Source of the DNA: Oricola nitratireducens
GTDB taxonomy: Bacteria; Pseudomonadota; Alphaproteobacteria; Rhizobiales; Rhizobiaceae
NCBI RefSeq assembly: GCF_014904745.1
Contig: NZ_JACZCS010000032.1
Location: 33,996 to 97,995, forward strand
Direction: 5' to 3'
Length of the DNA stretch: 64,000 nt
Shown here: positions 24,013-33,443 of the stretch, piece by piece
How the letters are laid out: every line of letters starts with the position of its first letter
Numbering within the stretch: position 1 is the stretch's first letter
Made by a program: the position numbers and the translations under genes
The notes under the pieces: model-generated
What the model was told of the DNA's origin: nothing
Seen by the model: the letters and a program-made list of their open reading frames with translations, nothing else
Database searches by the model: none

Positions 24013-25173
24013 CTAGCCGCATTGCCCCCTTGCGATCTGTTCGAAGATCGCAAGGCCGGCCGGGATGATCTCGTCGGGAAAGTCGTAGTCCGGATTGTGC
24101 AGTTGCGGGTGGCCCTCGCCCGCGCCGAGCACGAAGAAGGCGGACGGGCAGACGCTGCCGAAGACACCGAAATCCTCCGACCAGCGGAACGGGCCGTCTA
24201 TATCGGCGCAGGCGATACCGGCCTGCGCGCAGGCGTCGCGCACCATCGCTGTCGCGCCGGCATCGTTGAAACAGGCGGCGAAGCGCTCCGACGTCTCGAT
24301 GTCGATACCCAGTCCGGCCGCCTCTGCTGCGGCGACCGCCATGTCGCGCGCCGCCGTCATCAGCTTTTCCTGAAGCGCGTCCGTTCGCGATCGCAACGTC
24401 GCCATGACCCGGGCCTCTCCGGGCGAGATGCCGAAAGCCGGTTCGCCCAGACGCGCATGCGACAGCGTCACCAGCGCATCGCCGGGCTCGATACCGAGCG
24501 TCTCGGGCAGTCGCGGGAGCCGGGTAACGAGGTCCGTCATCGCGGCCGCCGGGCTTCTGCCGTCCTCGGGATGGGCGGCATGCGACGTCCACCCGGTCAG
24601 GTGGATCGTCATGCCTTCCGAGGCGAAGCACAAAGACCCTTCGCGGATGGCCGCCTGTCCAAGCTTCATGCCGGGCAGGTTGTGCAGACCGAAGGCGAAG
24701 TCGGGACGGATGGACGCGAACCGCTCATCCTCGACGACCCCGCGCGCGCCGGCGCCGGTTTCCTCGGCGGGCTGGAAGAGCAGAACCACGCGGCCCCTGG
24801 CAGGGCGCCGGGCCTGCAGCCGCCTGGCGAGACCGCAGATGACCGCCATGTGGCCGTCATGACCGCACATGTGCCCCTTTCCTGCAATCCCGGAACGCCA
24901 CGCGGGCGATCCGGTTTCGTGGATCGGAAGTGCGTCGAGCTCGCAGCGAAACAGGATCGCCGGGCCAGCTTCGCCGCTGTCGAATATGCCGACGACGCCG
25001 TGGCCGCCCAATCCGGTGACAATGTCGTCCGCATCGCAGTCGTGCAGCCACTGCGCCATGCGCGCCGCCGTTTCCTCCTCCTCGCCGGATATTTCCGGCG
25101 CACAATGCAGGTTGCGCCGCAGCGCGGTCAATTCCGCGATAAGGGTCTCGTTGTCGTCCAAAACGCAGTCCAT
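24013..25173 (-). CDS. M20 family amidohydrolase (hippurate hydrolase-like)
   Basis: 386 residues of the M20D amidohydrolase group (HipO, IAA-amino acid hydrolase, N-acyl-amino acid deacylase). Metal-binding motifs are present: HMCGHDGHMAV, QPAEETGAGA, LHNLPGM and, near the end, FVLGAGEGHPQLHNPDYDFPD. The dimerisation insert (MTIHLTGWTSHAAHPEDG) is also clear. It cleaves an N-acyl or N-aroyl amino acid; the substrate is unknown. ATG 25173 is chosen because upstream in-frame codons run into the next gene. It lies 11 bp after the CDP-alcohol phosphatidyltransferase gene and is probably co-transcribed. Confidence 0.9.
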   Translation of the reverse strand: MDCVLDDNETLIAELTALRRNLHCAPEISGEEEETAARMAQWLHDCDADDIVTGLGGHGVVGIFDSGEAGPAILFRCELDALPIHETGSPAWRSGIAGKGHMCGHDGHMAVICGLARRLQARRPARGRVVLLFQPAEETGAGARGVVEDERFASIRPDFAFGLHNLPGMKLGQAAIREGSLCFASEGMTIHLTGWTSHAAHPEDGRSPAAAMTDLVTRLPRLPETLGIEPGDALVTLSHARLGEPAFGISPGEARVMATLRSRTDALQEKLMTAARDMAVAAAEAAGLGIDIETSERFAACFNDAGATAMVRDACAQAGIACADIDGPFRWSEDFGVFGSVCPSAFFVLGAGEGHPQLHNPDYDFPDEIIPAGLAIFEQIARGQCG

Positions 25174-25184
25174 TTCCGTCCGGT

Positions 25185-25790
25185 TCAGCGCAGAATGCGC
25201 GCGGTCGCCACAATGCGCGACAGAGCCGTATAAAGGCAAATCGCCGCAAAAACACAGGCCAGAACGGGAAACCAGCCGGGAAACAAACAGGCGAGAACGA
25301 AGACGGCGATCGTCTCGGTGGCTTCAGCGAGCCCGGTGGTGAAAAAGAAGGATTTCTCGCCGCGCTGGTCGGTCGACAGTCCGTGCTTCTCGGCCATGAT
25401 CGCGAAGGCAAGGAAGCTCGCGCCATTGACGTAGAACGAAAAAACGAGAACCACCGCAGCGACCGCATTTGCAGCCGGATCGGCGAGTGCGAAGCCGACG
25501 GGAATAGCGCCGTAGATCGCGAAATCGAGCACGATGTCGAGATAGCCGCCGAAATCGGTCTTGCCGTTGATGCGCGCGACCGCGCCGTCGAGACCGTCGG
25601 CGAGCCGGCTCGCCAGAAGGACGATCATGCCCGCCAAATAGACGTGCCAGGCGATCAGTCCGGCCGCCGCGACACCGAGCACCCATGCAAGCACGGTGAT
25701 CGCGTTCGCCGAGACGCCCGTCCGCGCAATGGCGCGGGCCAAGCCGTTTATCGCCGGTTCGATCCTCGCGCGCACGGCGCCGTCAAGCAT
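25185..25790 (-). CDS. CDP-alcohol phosphatidyltransferase family membrane protein
   Basis: 201 residues. The family signature D-x2-D-G-x2-A-R-x8-G-x3-D-x3-D is visible in ADGLDGAVAR and GGYLDIVLD. About five or six membrane segments surround it. Such enzymes join an alcohol to a CDP-lipid; members this short and with a lone position are often of unknown acceptor. ATG 25790 (MLDGAVRARIEPAI) is preferred because GAGGGGAG sits 6 bp upstream; the earlier ATG 6 bp before it would abut this site. Followed closely by the M20 amidohydrolase gene, a pairing without an obvious shared pathway. Confidence 0.88.
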   Translation of the reverse strand: MLDGAVRARIEPAINGLARAIARTGVSANAITVLAWVLGVAAAGLIAWHVYLAGMIVLLASRLADGLDGAVARINGKTDFGGYLDIVLDFAIYGAIPVGFALADPAANAVAAVVLVFSFYVNGASFLAFAIMAEKHGLSTDQRGEKSFFFTTGLAEATETIAVFVLACLFPGWFPVLACVFAAICLYTALSRIVATARILR

Positions 25791-25982
25791 GTCCATCTCC
25801 CCTCTTGCGGATTTTCCCACGCTTAGGCCGGCCTGCGCGTCCTGTCATGCCACAAACGATCATTTCCCGTTCACGGCTGCGTGCGCGCGGCAAAGCCGAC
25901 CGCGCATCCCTTCCCGGATTCGCAGAATTATCCTTCGCCGGAACGATTCCCTTTCGGCCCGAAACGCTCTAAATCTCCTCGC

Positions 25983-26375
25983 ATGTACCGTGAAACGACA
26001 GACGGCATCGAGATCATTGTCGAGCCGCAATACCTGCATGACCAGTCCGAGCCGGAGGCGCACCGCTATATCTGGGCCTATACGGTGGTTATCGCCAACA
26101 ACTCCGATCACACGGTTCAGCTGGAAACGCGCTACTGGCGCATCACCAATGCGCTCGGCCAGATCGAGGAGGTCGAGGGACCGGGCGTGGTCGGCGAATT
26201 TCCGACGCTGACGCCCGGCGACAGCTACCAGTACACGTCTGGTTGTCCGCTCAACACGCCGTCGGGGACAATGGTCGGCCATTACGTCATGCGGCGCGAC
26301 GACGGAACGCGATTCGAGGCGCATATCCCGGCCTTCTCGCTCGACAGGCCCGACGCGGCACGGACACTGAATTGA
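25983..26375 (+). CDS. apaG: ApaG domain protein
   Basis: 130 residues, full length for ApaG, a fibronectin III-like beta protein. Landmarks are [48 protein letters not shown] and [16 protein letters not shown]. ApaG was linked to Co2+/Mg2+ handling in Salmonella; the molecular function remains unclear. Its stop codon overlaps the TTG start of trkH, so both are translated from one message. That pairing with a cation transporter is at least consistent with an ion-related role. Confidence 0.95.
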   Translation: MYRETTDGIEIIVEPQYLHDQSEPEAHRYIWAYTVVIANNSDHTVQLETRYWRITNALGQIEEVEGPGVVGEFPTLTPGDSYQYTSGCPLNTPSGTMVGHYVMRRDDGTRFEAHIPAFSLDRPDAARTLN

Positions 26376-27835
26376 GCGCCGTCCTCGACCTGCGGCCGGT
26401 CATCCTTGTCACGGGCATTCTGCTGACGACGCTTGGCGCGGCGATGCTGATCCCGGCACTGGTCGACGCCGTTGCCGGCAATCCGGACTGGCAGGTCTTC
26501 GCCGGATCTTCGGCGGCGACCATCCTGGTCGGCATCACCTTCTATGCGGCGACGCGCGGCATGCCGCGCAGCCTGTCGACGCGACAGGCGATGCTGATGA
26601 CGGTCGTCGTCTGGCTGGCGCTGGTCACGGCGGGCGCGCTGCCGTTTCGCTGGTCGGGGATCGTGCCGAGCTACACGGATGCCTTTTTCGAGGCGATGTC
26701 GGGGCTGACGACGACGGGAGCGACGGTGATCACCGGGCTCGATCATGCGCCGCCCGGCATCCTGTTGTGGCGCGCCATCCTGCAATGGCTGGGCGGTCTC
26801 GGCATCATCGTGATGGCCGTTGCCGTGCTGCCGATGCTGCAGATCGGCGGCATGCAGGTGTTCAAGGCGGAAGCCTTCGAGACACCGGAAAAGATCCTGC
26901 CGCGCGCGACACAGATCTCCGGCTCGATGACGCTCGTCTTCGTCGCCTTCACGGCGCTTTGCGCGGGCGCCTATCTCGTCGCCGGAATGCGGCCGAACGA
27001 TGCCTTGATTCACGCGATGACAACGGTGGCGACGGGCGGGTTTTCGACCCGCGACGCGTCGATCGGCTTCTATCAGGATCCGGCAATCGAATGGATCGCG
27101 ATCCTCTTCATGATCGCCGGTTCGATCCCGTTCCTGCTCTATGTGCAGGTGCTGCAGGGCCGTCCGGTCGCATTGTGGCGCGACCAGCAGGTGCGCGCAT
27201 TCATCGCCGTCATCGGGCTGATGATCCTTGCCGGCTGGATCGTCGCCGACCATTCGCAGGCGGGATTCCGGAGCGAAGCGGACTCCTTCCGGGCGGCCGC
27301 GTTCAACACGGTCTCGGTGATGACCGGAACCGGCTACGCCTCGGCCGATTACGGCCTGTGGGGGGCGCAGTCGATCGCCTTCTTCTTCATCATCATGTTC
27401 ATCGGCGGATGCGCCGGATCCACCTCCTGCGGCATCAAGATCTTCCGGTTCCAGGTGCTTTTCGCGGAAGTGCGCGAACGGCTGGTGAAGGTGCTGTATC
27501 CGCATGGCGTGTTCGTCAAGCGCTTCAACGGCAGGCCGCTCGACAACCGCGTGCCGCTCGCGGTGACGACCTTCATCTTCCTCTATCTCGCCGCCTTCGC
27601 CGTGTTGTCGATCGCGTTGCAGCTGACCGGCCTCGATCTCCTGACCGCGATTTCGGGGGCAGGGTCGGCGATCTCGAATGTCGGACCGGGGCTCGGTCAC
27701 CGCATCGGACCGGCAAGCACCTACCAGTCGCTGAACGACACGGCCAAATGGCTCCTGTCGTTCGGCATGCTGCTCGGGCGGCTGGAACTGTTCACCGTCC
27801 TGGTGCTGTTCCTGCCACGCTTCTGGAGGAGCTGA
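26372..27835 (+). CDS. trkH: Trk-type potassium uptake protein TrkH
   Basis: 487 residues, about ten to twelve hydrophobic segments with four P-loop repeats of the TrkH/KtrB family. Selectivity elements include [36 protein letters not shown] and [10 protein letters not shown]. It forms the K+ pore, normally gated by cytoplasmic TrkA, which is not in the window. The start is taken as TTG 26372, overlapping the apaG stop (TTGA). No later Met lies before the first membrane segment. A longer upstream reading would run deep inside apaG. Confidence 0.94.
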   Translation: MSAVLDLRPVILVTGILLTTLGAAMLIPALVDAVAGNPDWQVFAGSSAATILVGITFYAATRGMPRSLSTRQAMLMTVVVWLALVTAGALPFRWSGIVPSYTDAFFEAMSGLTTTGATVITGLDHAPPGILLWRAILQWLGGLGIIVMAVAVLPMLQIGGMQVFKAEAFETPEKILPRATQISGSMTLVFVAFTALCAGAYLVAGMRPNDALIHAMTTVATGGFSTRDASIGFYQDPAIEWIAILFMIAGSIPFLLYVQVLQGRPVALWRDQQVRAFIAVIGLMILAGWIVADHSQAGFRSEADSFRAAAFNTVSVMTGTGYASADYGLWGAQSIAFFFIIMFIGGCAGSTSCGIKIFRFQVLFAEVRERLVKVLYPHGVFVKRFNGRPLDNRVPLAVTTFIFLYLAAFAVLSIALQLTGLDLLTAISGAGSAISNVGPGLGHRIGPASTYQSLNDTAKWLLSFGMLLGRLELFTVLVLFLPRFWRS

Positions 27836-27841
27836 GAATCG

Positions 27842-28840
27842 TCAGTGGGTGGTGTCGAAATCCGACGGCGAAAAGCGGTAGACCGTGGAGCAGAACTCGC
27901 ACTTCACGGTGATCTTGCCGTCCTCGACGGATTCCGCGCGCTCTTCCGGAGACAGGGAGCGCAGCACGTTCTCCACCTTTTCACGCGAACAGGTGCAGCG
28001 GTCGTGGACGGGGCTCGGCTCGTTCGCCGTCACGCCGCGCTCGTGGAAAAGCCGGTAGAGCAGCGTATGAACGCCCACCGCGTCGTCGACGAGTTCGTCG
28101 GCGGCGACGGTGTCGAGCAACGCCTTGACCTCTAGCCAGGCGTCATCCTCCTCGATGTCGTGCAGTTCCGTGCCTTCCGGCGCTTCGCCGGGATGCAGGT
28201 CGGGCTGGCGCATGCGCTCCGGCGAGTCGGGCAGGAACTGGGCGAGTATGCCGCCGGCGCGCCAGTGATTGTGGCTCTGGCCGTCATCGCCGCGCACGAT
28301 CAGGCGGCCGACCGCGAGACGCAGCTCGGTCGGGATCTGTTCGGACTGGCGGAAATAGTTGCGCGCAACCTCCTCCAGCGAGGTCCCGTCAAGCGCCACG
28401 ATGCCCTGGTAGCGCTGCATGTATTCGCCCTGATCGACGGTCAGCGCCAGAACGCCCTTGCCGAGCAGACCGGCGGGATCGGCCGATCCGGATTCCACGG
28501 CCGCGTTGACCGCGTCCTCATCCCAGCGGGCGTAGGCGCGCACGCCATCGGGCGTCGCGAAATCGACGACGAGAAACGACACCGGGCCGTCCGTCTGGCA
28601 CTGGGCGATGAACTTGCCCTCGAATTTCAGCGACGTGCCGAGCAACACCGTCAGCACGATCATCTCTGCGAGCAGGCGGGCGACGGGTTCGGGATAGTCG
28701 TGCCGGTCGAGAATGGCGTCCAGCATCGGGCCGATCATCACGGCGCGGCCGCGCGCATCGAGGGCGTCGACGCGGAACGGAACGACCGCGTCCATCGGGT
28801 CGGTTTCATTCATGCCGGCAAATGCAGAGTGTCCGCTCAC
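27842..28840 (-). CDS. hslO: Redox-regulated chaperone Hsp33
   Basis: 332 residues. The C-terminal zinc centre that senses oxidation is intact: DRCTCSREK followed by [10 protein letters not shown]. The N-terminal substrate-binding domain has [16 protein letters not shown] and [18 protein letters not shown]. Oxidative stress plus unfolding activates Hsp33 as a holdase. GTG 28840 is chosen: it overlaps the argF stop as GTGA and has GGAGG about 10 bp upstream. A Met at 28813 is an alternative. Linkage behind argD-argF is a common Hyphomicrobiales arrangement. Confidence 0.95.
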   Translation of the reverse strand: MSGHSAFAGMNETDPMDAVVPFRVDALDARGRAVMIGPMLDAILDRHDYPEPVARLLAEMIVLTVLLGTSLKFEGKFIAQCQTDGPVSFLVVDFATPDGVRAYARWDEDAVNAAVESGSADPAGLLGKGVLALTVDQGEYMQRYQGIVALDGTSLEEVARNYFRQSEQIPTELRLAVGRLIVRGDDGQSHNHWRAGGILAQFLPDSPERMRQPDLHPGEAPEGTELHDIEEDDAWLEVKALLDTVAADELVDDAVGVHTLLYRLFHERGVTANEPSPVHDRCTCSREKVENVLRSLSPEERAESVEDGKITVKCEFCSTVYRFSPSDFDTTH

Positions 28841-29763
28841 GATTGGGACGCCTCCAACCCGAGACACCAGGCAATGATCGCCTTTTGCGCATGCAGGCGG
28901 TTCTCCGCCTCGTCGAAGACGACGGATTGCGGACCGTCGATAACGCCGTCCGTCACCTCCTCGCCGCGGTGTGCGGGCAGGCAGTGCATGAACAGCGCGT
29001 CATTCTTGGCATGCGCCATCAGCCGCTCGTTGACCTGATAGGGCATGAAGATGTTGTGGCCGCGGGCCTTTTCTTCCTGTCCCATGGACACCCATGTGTC
29101 GGTGACGACGGCATCGGCGCCGTCGACCGCGGCCTCCGGATCGTGGCCGATCGTCACATTCGCGCCCTTCGAGCGCGCCCAGTCGGTGTAGCGGCTCTGG
29201 GGCTCGTTGCCCTCCGGCACGGCGACCGACAGGTCGAAGCCGAATTGCGGCGCCGCCTCGATGAAGGAATGGAGCACGTTGTTGCCGTCGCCCGACCACG
29301 CGATCCGCCGCCCCTCGACCGGCCCGCGATGTTCCTCGTAGGTCATCACGTCGGCCATGATCTGGCAGGGGTGCGTATCGTCGGTCAGCGCGTTGATGAC
29401 GGGAACCGTCGCCGCGTCAGCGAGTTCGAGCAGGCGGTCATGTTCCTTGGTGCGGATCATGATGATGTCGACATAGCGCGACAGCACCCGCGCGGTGTCG
29501 GCGATCGTCTCGTCGCGGCCAAGCTGCATTTCCGCGCCGGTCAGCATGATCGTCTCGCCGCCGAGCTGGCGCATGGCGACATCGAAGGAGACGCGGGTCC
29601 GCGTCGACGGCTTCTCGAAAATCATCGCAAGCACCTTGCCGGCAAGCGGCGAGCCGGCAGTGCCGCCCTTCTGCGCGCTCTTGCGGGTTTTGGCGTTGTC
29701 GAGAATGGCCCGCAGGTCACCGGCCGAAACGGCGGCAATATCGAGAAAATGACGAACACTCAT
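28837..29763 (-). CDS. argF: Ornithine carbamoyltransferase
   Basis: 308 residues. It has the carbamoyl-phosphate loop STRTR ([12 protein letters not shown]), the HPCQ motif ([11 protein letters not shown]) and the ornithine-binding [10 protein letters not shown]. It makes citrulline from ornithine and carbamoyl phosphate in arginine synthesis. It lies 43 bp after argD and shares a GTGA junction with hslO, so the three form one operon. Any attenuation at the argD leader would affect all of them. Confidence 0.97.
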   Translation of the reverse strand: MSVRHFLDIAAVSAGDLRAILDNAKTRKSAQKGGTAGSPLAGKVLAMIFEKPSTRTRVSFDVAMRQLGGETIMLTGAEMQLGRDETIADTARVLSRYVDIIMIRTKEHDRLLELADAATVPVINALTDDTHPCQIMADVMTYEEHRGPVEGRRIAWSGDGNNVLHSFIEAAPQFGFDLSVAVPEGNEPQSRYTDWARSKGANVTIGHDPEAAVDGADAVVTDTWVSMGQEEKARGHNIFMPYQVNERLMAHAKNDALFMHCLPAHRGEEVTDGVIDGPQSVVFDEAENRLHAQKAIIAWCLGLEASQS

Positions 29764-29806
29764 AACTCAGTTCCAAATCTGCTTTTCATCAAGGGATGGA
29801 ATGCGG

Positions 29807-31000
29807 TCAACGGCCGCCATGTCCGCTGGACAGGCTTGCGGCGGCCTTTTCGATGCGCTCCAGGGCGATGCGGATATCCTCGTCGGTCGAGGTCAGCGGC
29901 GGCAGGATGCGCACGACGTTATCGCCGGCCGGCACGGTCAGCATATGGTTGGCGTAAAGCTCTTTCACAAGAGCGGTGTTGGGAACCACGCATTTGAGGC
30001 CCAGCATCAGCCCCTCGCCGCGCACCTCCTCGATCACGTAGGGATGACGGTCGGCGATCGAGGCCAGCCCCTGCTTCAGCCGCAGCGCCTTGTCGCGGAC
30101 ACCTTCGAGGAAACCGTCCGCAAGCATTACATCGAGAACGGCGTTGCCGACGGCCATGGCCAGCGGATTGCCGCCATAGGTCGTTCCGTGAACGCCCGGG
30201 ATCATGCCCTTGGCGGCTTCCTCGGTGGCGAGGCAGGCGCCCATCGGAAAACCGCCGCCGATCGCCTTGGCGACCGCCATGATATCGGGTTCGATACCCG
30301 CCCATTCATGCGCGAAAAGCTTGCCGGTGCGGCCCATGCCGCACTGGATCTCGTCGAAGATCAGGAGCAGTCCCTCTTCGTCGCAGACCGTGCGCAGATC
30401 ACGCAGGAACTGCAGCGGCACCGGACGGATGCCGCCTTCGCCCTGGATCGGCTCGATCAGGATCGCAGCGGTCTCGCCGGTGATCGCCGCCTTCAGCGCA
30501 TCAAGGTCGTCGAAGGGCACCTGGTCGAAACCCTCGACCTTCGGCCCGAAGCCCTCGATATATTTCGGCTGCCCGCCGGCGGCGATGGTCGCCAGCGTAC
30601 GACCGTGGAACGCGCCCTCGAAGGTGATGATGCGGAAGCGCTCCGGATGGCCGTCGGCATAATGGTAACGCCGCGCGGTCTTGATCGCGCATTCCATCGC
30701 CTCCGCACCGGAATTGGTGAAGAACACCTTGTCGGCGAAAGTCGCCTCGACGAGACGCCTGGCAAGGCGGCGTTGTTCCGGAACCTCATAGAGATTGGAC
30801 GTGTGCCAGAGCTTTCCGGCCTGTTCGCGCAGCGTTTCGACGAGATGCGGATGGGCATGGCCGAGTGCGCTGACGGCAATGCCGCCGCCGAAATCGAGAT
30901 ATCGCTCGCCGCGCGTATCGACGATCCATGAGCCTTCGCCATGGTCAAACGCGATATCGGCGCGCGCATAGGTCTCGAATAGCGGTGATGGTTCGGTCAT
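29807..31000 (-). CDS. argD: Acetylornithine/succinyldiaminopimelate aminotransferase
   Basis: 397 residues, class III PLP aminotransferase. Motifs: [32 protein letters not shown] (PLP-binding Asp), and [15 protein letters not shown] with the Schiff-base Lys. It converts N-acetylglutamate semialdehyde to N-acetylornithine; the same enzyme often serves lysine synthesis. The start codon is 30 bp downstream of an intrinsic terminator on its own strand, so its message must be read through that element or start in between. Followed by argF and hslO. Confidence 0.96.
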   Translation of the reverse strand: MTEPSPLFETYARADIAFDHGEGSWIVDTRGERYLDFGGGIAVSALGHAHPHLVETLREQAGKLWHTSNLYEVPEQRRLARRLVEATFADKVFFTNSGAEAMECAIKTARRYHYADGHPERFRIITFEGAFHGRTLATIAAGGQPKYIEGFGPKVEGFDQVPFDDLDALKAAITGETAAILIEPIQGEGGIRPVPLQFLRDLRTVCDEEGLLLIFDEIQCGMGRTGKLFAHEWAGIEPDIMAVAKAIGGGFPMGACLATEEAAKGMIPGVHGTTYGGNPLAMAVGNAVLDVMLADGFLEGVRDKALRLKQGLASIADRHPYVIEEVRGEGLMLGLKCVVPNTALVKELYANHMLTVPAGDNVVRILPPLTSTDEDIRIALERIEKAAASLSSGHGGR

Positions 31001-31029
31001 CGTGGCGTCCCTGCCAAGGGTTTGAAACG

Positions 31030-31053
31030 AAAAAAGCCGCCCGGTCCGGCGGC
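31030..31053 (-). terminator. Orphan intrinsic terminator just upstream of argD
   Basis: On the minus strand GCCGCC and GGCGGC pair around a 6-base loop (31036-31053) and are followed by six U residues (31030-31035). No gene lies upstream of it on that strand, since gcrA points the other way. It must therefore end a small RNA or act as an attenuator in the argD leader, whose start codon is 30 bp further on. Confidence 0.75.
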
Positions 31054-31163
31054 CCCATGTTTTTAGGAGTTGACCGCGTTCCAGTCAATCACAAGGACGG
31101 GCCAAGCAATCCGATCGAACGCGATCGGGCCAAAAGCGCAAGTTGTTGAAAACCGTGAAATCA

Positions 31164-31310
31164 GATTCACGATTTGGCGGCGACTCTTGTCAGCGAGTCA
31201 GCGGCCATAGTAGTTTGCGGCCGAGGCGGGACAACCTCGCAGAGTAAACTCCCAAGTATCGCGTTCGGTGCCGGTTTTTTTTCATTAAACCGAGCCACGG
31301 AGGAGGATTC
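31164..31310. promoter_or_regulatory. Cluster of four GANTC (CcrM) sites upstream of gcrA
   Basis: GANTC occurs at 31164-31168 (GATTC), 31182-31186 (GACTC), 31195-31199 (GAGTC) and 31306-31310 (GATTC). CcrM adenine methylation of GANTC guides GcrA in alphaproteobacteria, so a cluster before gcrA suggests methylation-sensitive autoregulation, possibly also of argD. The sites are seen directly; the role is inference. Confidence 0.5.
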
Positions 31311-31339
31311 TGCGCAGACGACAAGAGATGGAGAGCCAA

Positions 31340-31882
31340 GTGAGCTGGACAGACGAACGCGTGGAACTGTTGAAAAAACTCTGGGCCGACGGCTTGAGCG
31401 CCAGCCAGATTGCCGCGCAGCTCGGCGGCGTCAGCCGCAATGCCGTTATCGGCAAGGTCCACCGCCTGAAGCTGTCGGGACGGGCGAAGTCGGTTTCATC
31501 GGGCGCACCGAAGACGAAGCGCGCCAATGCGCCGCGCAGCTCCTCCTCGCCGCGCGGCGGCGGTTACAGCGGTGGCGGCGGTGGTGGCGGTGGCCGCACC
31601 ATGACCACCGTCACCCATGCTGTCGGCGCCACGGTCATGAAGAGCGAGGTCAATGCGCTCGCCTATCCGGACCGGCGTCCGATCGAAGACATCGTGGTTC
31701 CGATCTCCAGGAACCTGAAGCTCGTCGACCTGAACGAAAACACCTGCAAGTGGCCGCAGGGCGACCCGCTTTCCGAGGATTTCCATTTCTGCGGGCACGA
31801 GTCGGAAGAGTCCTCGCCCTACTGCAAATACCACGCGCGGCTGGCCTTCCAGCCGTCATCGGACCGCAAGCGCTCCCGTTGA
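31340..31882 (+). CDS. gcrA: Cell-cycle regulator GcrA
   Basis: 180 residues. It has the diagnostic N terminus SWTDERVELLKKLWADGLSA with helix-turn-helix (ASQIAAQLGGVSRNAVIGK), a flexible Gly/Ser-rich linker (residues about 60-90), and the C-terminal C-x-W-P box (NENTCKWPQGDP) with FHFCGHESEE and SPYCKYHARL. GcrA binds sigma70-RNA polymerase and methylated GANTC promoters to drive cell-division genes. GTG 31340 is chosen because GGAGAG precedes it by 5 bp and it gives the family N terminus; an ATG 12 bp upstream is possible. Confidence 0.96.
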   Translation: MSWTDERVELLKKLWADGLSASQIAAQLGGVSRNAVIGKVHRLKLSGRAKSVSSGAPKTKRANAPRSSSSPRGGGYSGGGGGGGGRTMTTVTHAVGATVMKSEVNALAYPDRRPIEDIVVPISRNLKLVDLNENTCKWPQGDPLSEDFHFCGHESEESSPYCKYHARLAFQPSSDRKRSR

Positions 31883-31907
31883 ACGAAAATACGGCCGGAA
31901 ACAGACA

Positions 31908-31932
31908 AGGGCGGCAAACAGCCGCCCTTTTT
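31908..31932 (+). terminator. Intrinsic terminator of gcrA
   Basis: AGGGCGGC (31908-31915) pairs with GCCGCCCT (31921-31928) around AAACA, followed by TTTTT. It lies 25 bp after the gcrA stop and before the convergent phoB gene. Confidence 0.9.
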
Positions 31933-31952
31933 CATGTCCGCCATTCTGCCGG

Positions 31953-32645
31953 TCAGACCGATTCCAGCGAATACCCGGCGCCGCGCACCGTGCGGATCGG
32001 GTCGCGCATCTTGCCGATATTGATGGACTTGCGCAGCCGGCCGATATGGACGTCGACGGTGCGGTCATCGACATAGATATCCTCGCCCCAAACGCCGTCG
32101 AGCAGCTGGGCGCGGGAGAACACGCGGCCGGGCGCCTGCAGGAAGAACTCCAGAAGCCTGAATTCCGTCGGACCCAGCTTGATTTCACGGCCGTTGCGAT
32201 AGACCCGGTGGGTTTCGCGGTCGAGTTCCAGTTCGCCGACCTTGAGAACACTGGCGACGATTTCCGGCCGCGCCCGGCGCAGCATCGCCTTGACGCGCGC
32301 CATCAGCTCGGGCGTCGAAAAGGGTTTGACGACATAGTCGTCGGCGCCGGTGGACAGGCCCCTGATGCGCTCGCTTTCTTCGCCGCGCGCGGTCAGCATG
32401 ATGATCGGCAGTCGCTGCGTCTCGGGCCGCGTGCGCAAGCGGCGGCACAGTTCGATTCCGCTGAGGCCCGGCAGCATCCAGTCGAGGATCAAAAGATCGG
32501 GAACGGATTCGCGTAGCGCGATCTCCGCCTCGTCGCCGCGCAACTCGGTATCGACGCGATAGCCTTCCGATTCCAGATTGTACTTCAGCAGAACGCTTAA
32601 CGCTTCCTCGTCCTCGACAACCATGACCTTTGGCTGGTTGGCCAT
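31953..32645 (-). CDS. phoB: Phosphate-regulon response regulator PhoB
   Basis: 230 residues, OmpR/PhoB subfamily. The receiver domain (1-120) has acidic VEDEEAL, the phosphoacceptor Asp in LLILDWMLPG, TA in MLTARGEE and K in YVVKPFSTPEL. The DNA-binding winged helix (130-230) contains LGPTEFRLLEFFL and VDVHIGRLRKSI. It is the last gene of phoR-pstSCAB-phoU-phoB. ATG 32645 (MANQPKVMVVEDE) is chosen because GGGAG lies 7 bp upstream, although two in-frame Met codons precede it. The start is 17 bp after phoU. Confidence 0.96.
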   Translation of the reverse strand: MANQPKVMVVEDEEALSVLLKYNLESEGYRVDTELRGDEAEIALRESVPDLLILDWMLPGLSGIELCRRLRTRPETQRLPIIMLTARGEESERIRGLSTGADDYVVKPFSTPELMARVKAMLRRARPEIVASVLKVGELELDRETHRVYRNGREIKLGPTEFRLLEFFLQAPGRVFSRAQLLDGVWGEDIYVDDRTVDVHIGRLRKSINIGKMRDPIRTVRGAGYSLESV

Positions 32646-32662
32646 GCGCATGCTCCCGTGCA

Positions 32663-33385
32663 TCAAGCGTCCGTATCGTCAGCCACGATACGGTGCGTCT
32701 TGTCTTCCTTGGGTCTGTAGGCCGACAGGTGTTCGCCTGTGACGATATAGTAGACCGACTCGGCAATGTTGGTGGCATGATCTCCGATGCGCTCGATATT
32801 CTTGGCGCAGAAGAGAAGATGCGTGCAGGTGGTGATGTTGCGCGGATCCTCCATCATGTAGGTCAGGAGTTCCCGGAAAAGCGACGTGTACATCGCATCG
32901 ATCTCGTCATCGCGGTCGCGGATCATGTTGATCCGCGTCACCGAACGCGAGCCAAATGCATCGAGCACTTCCTTCAACTGGGCAAGCGCCAGATCGCCGA
33001 GATGATCGATGCCGCGCACCAGATTGACTGAATGGCCGCGCTCGGAAATGGCCACGACCCGTTTCGCGATGTTCTTCGCCAGATCGCCGACACGCTCGAG
33101 GTCGCTGGCGATGCGGATCGCGGAAAACACTTCGCGCAGATCGCTCGCCACGGGCTGGCGCTGCGCGATGATGAGAATGACCTTGTCGTCGAGTGTGGCC
33201 TGCGCCTCGTCCAGCATGAGATCGTCGGAGATCACCTTCTGGGCAAGCTGCAGGTCCGACTTGATGAGGGCGCGGATCGAATTTTCCACCATGCGTTCCG
33301 CAAGGCCGCCCATTTCGGCGATCTTGTGCGCAACGAACTTCATGTCCTCGTCGAATGCGGTCACCGTATGGCTGGTTGGTACCAT
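32663..33385 (-). CDS. phoU: Phosphate signalling protein PhoU
   Basis: 240 residues, two repeats of the PhoU three-helix module. The metal-binding E/D-x3-D motifs appear in SDLERVGDLAKNIAKR and CAKNIERIGDHATNIAE. PhoU links PstSCAB to PhoR and represses the regulon when phosphate is ample. ATG 33385 (MVPTSHTVTAFDEDM) has GGGAAGGAGAG upstream. It lies 58 bp after pstB and 17 bp before phoB. Confidence 0.97.
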   Translation of the reverse strand: MVPTSHTVTAFDEDMKFVAHKIAEMGGLAERMVENSIRALIKSDLQLAQKVISDDLMLDEAQATLDDKVILIIAQRQPVASDLREVFSAIRIASDLERVGDLAKNIAKRVVAISERGHSVNLVRGIDHLGDLALAQLKEVLDAFGSRSVTRINMIRDRDDEIDAMYTSLFRELLTYMMEDPRNITTCTHLLFCAKNIERIGDHATNIAESVYYIVTGEHLSAYRPKEDKTHRIVADDTDA

Positions 33386-33443
33386 CGGTCTCTCCTTCCC
33401 TGGAGTTTGATTTGCTGTCCGAGTGCCGTTGTCCGGGTCCGCA

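Larger units (their letters stand above)
31001..31339. other. Intergenic region between argD and gcrA with an argD leader
   Basis: This 339-bp divergent gap holds the gcrA promoter region on the plus strand and a candidate leader RNA on the minus strand. Reading towards argD there are two hairpins (GTGAA/TTCAC at 31155-31170 and CCGATC/GATCGG at about 31111-31128), then a 35-codon frame (GTG 31170 to TAA 31063) without a clear ribosome-binding site, then the terminator at 31030-31053. Four GANTC methylation sites also fall here. No protein-coding gene is supported. Confidence 0.5.
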
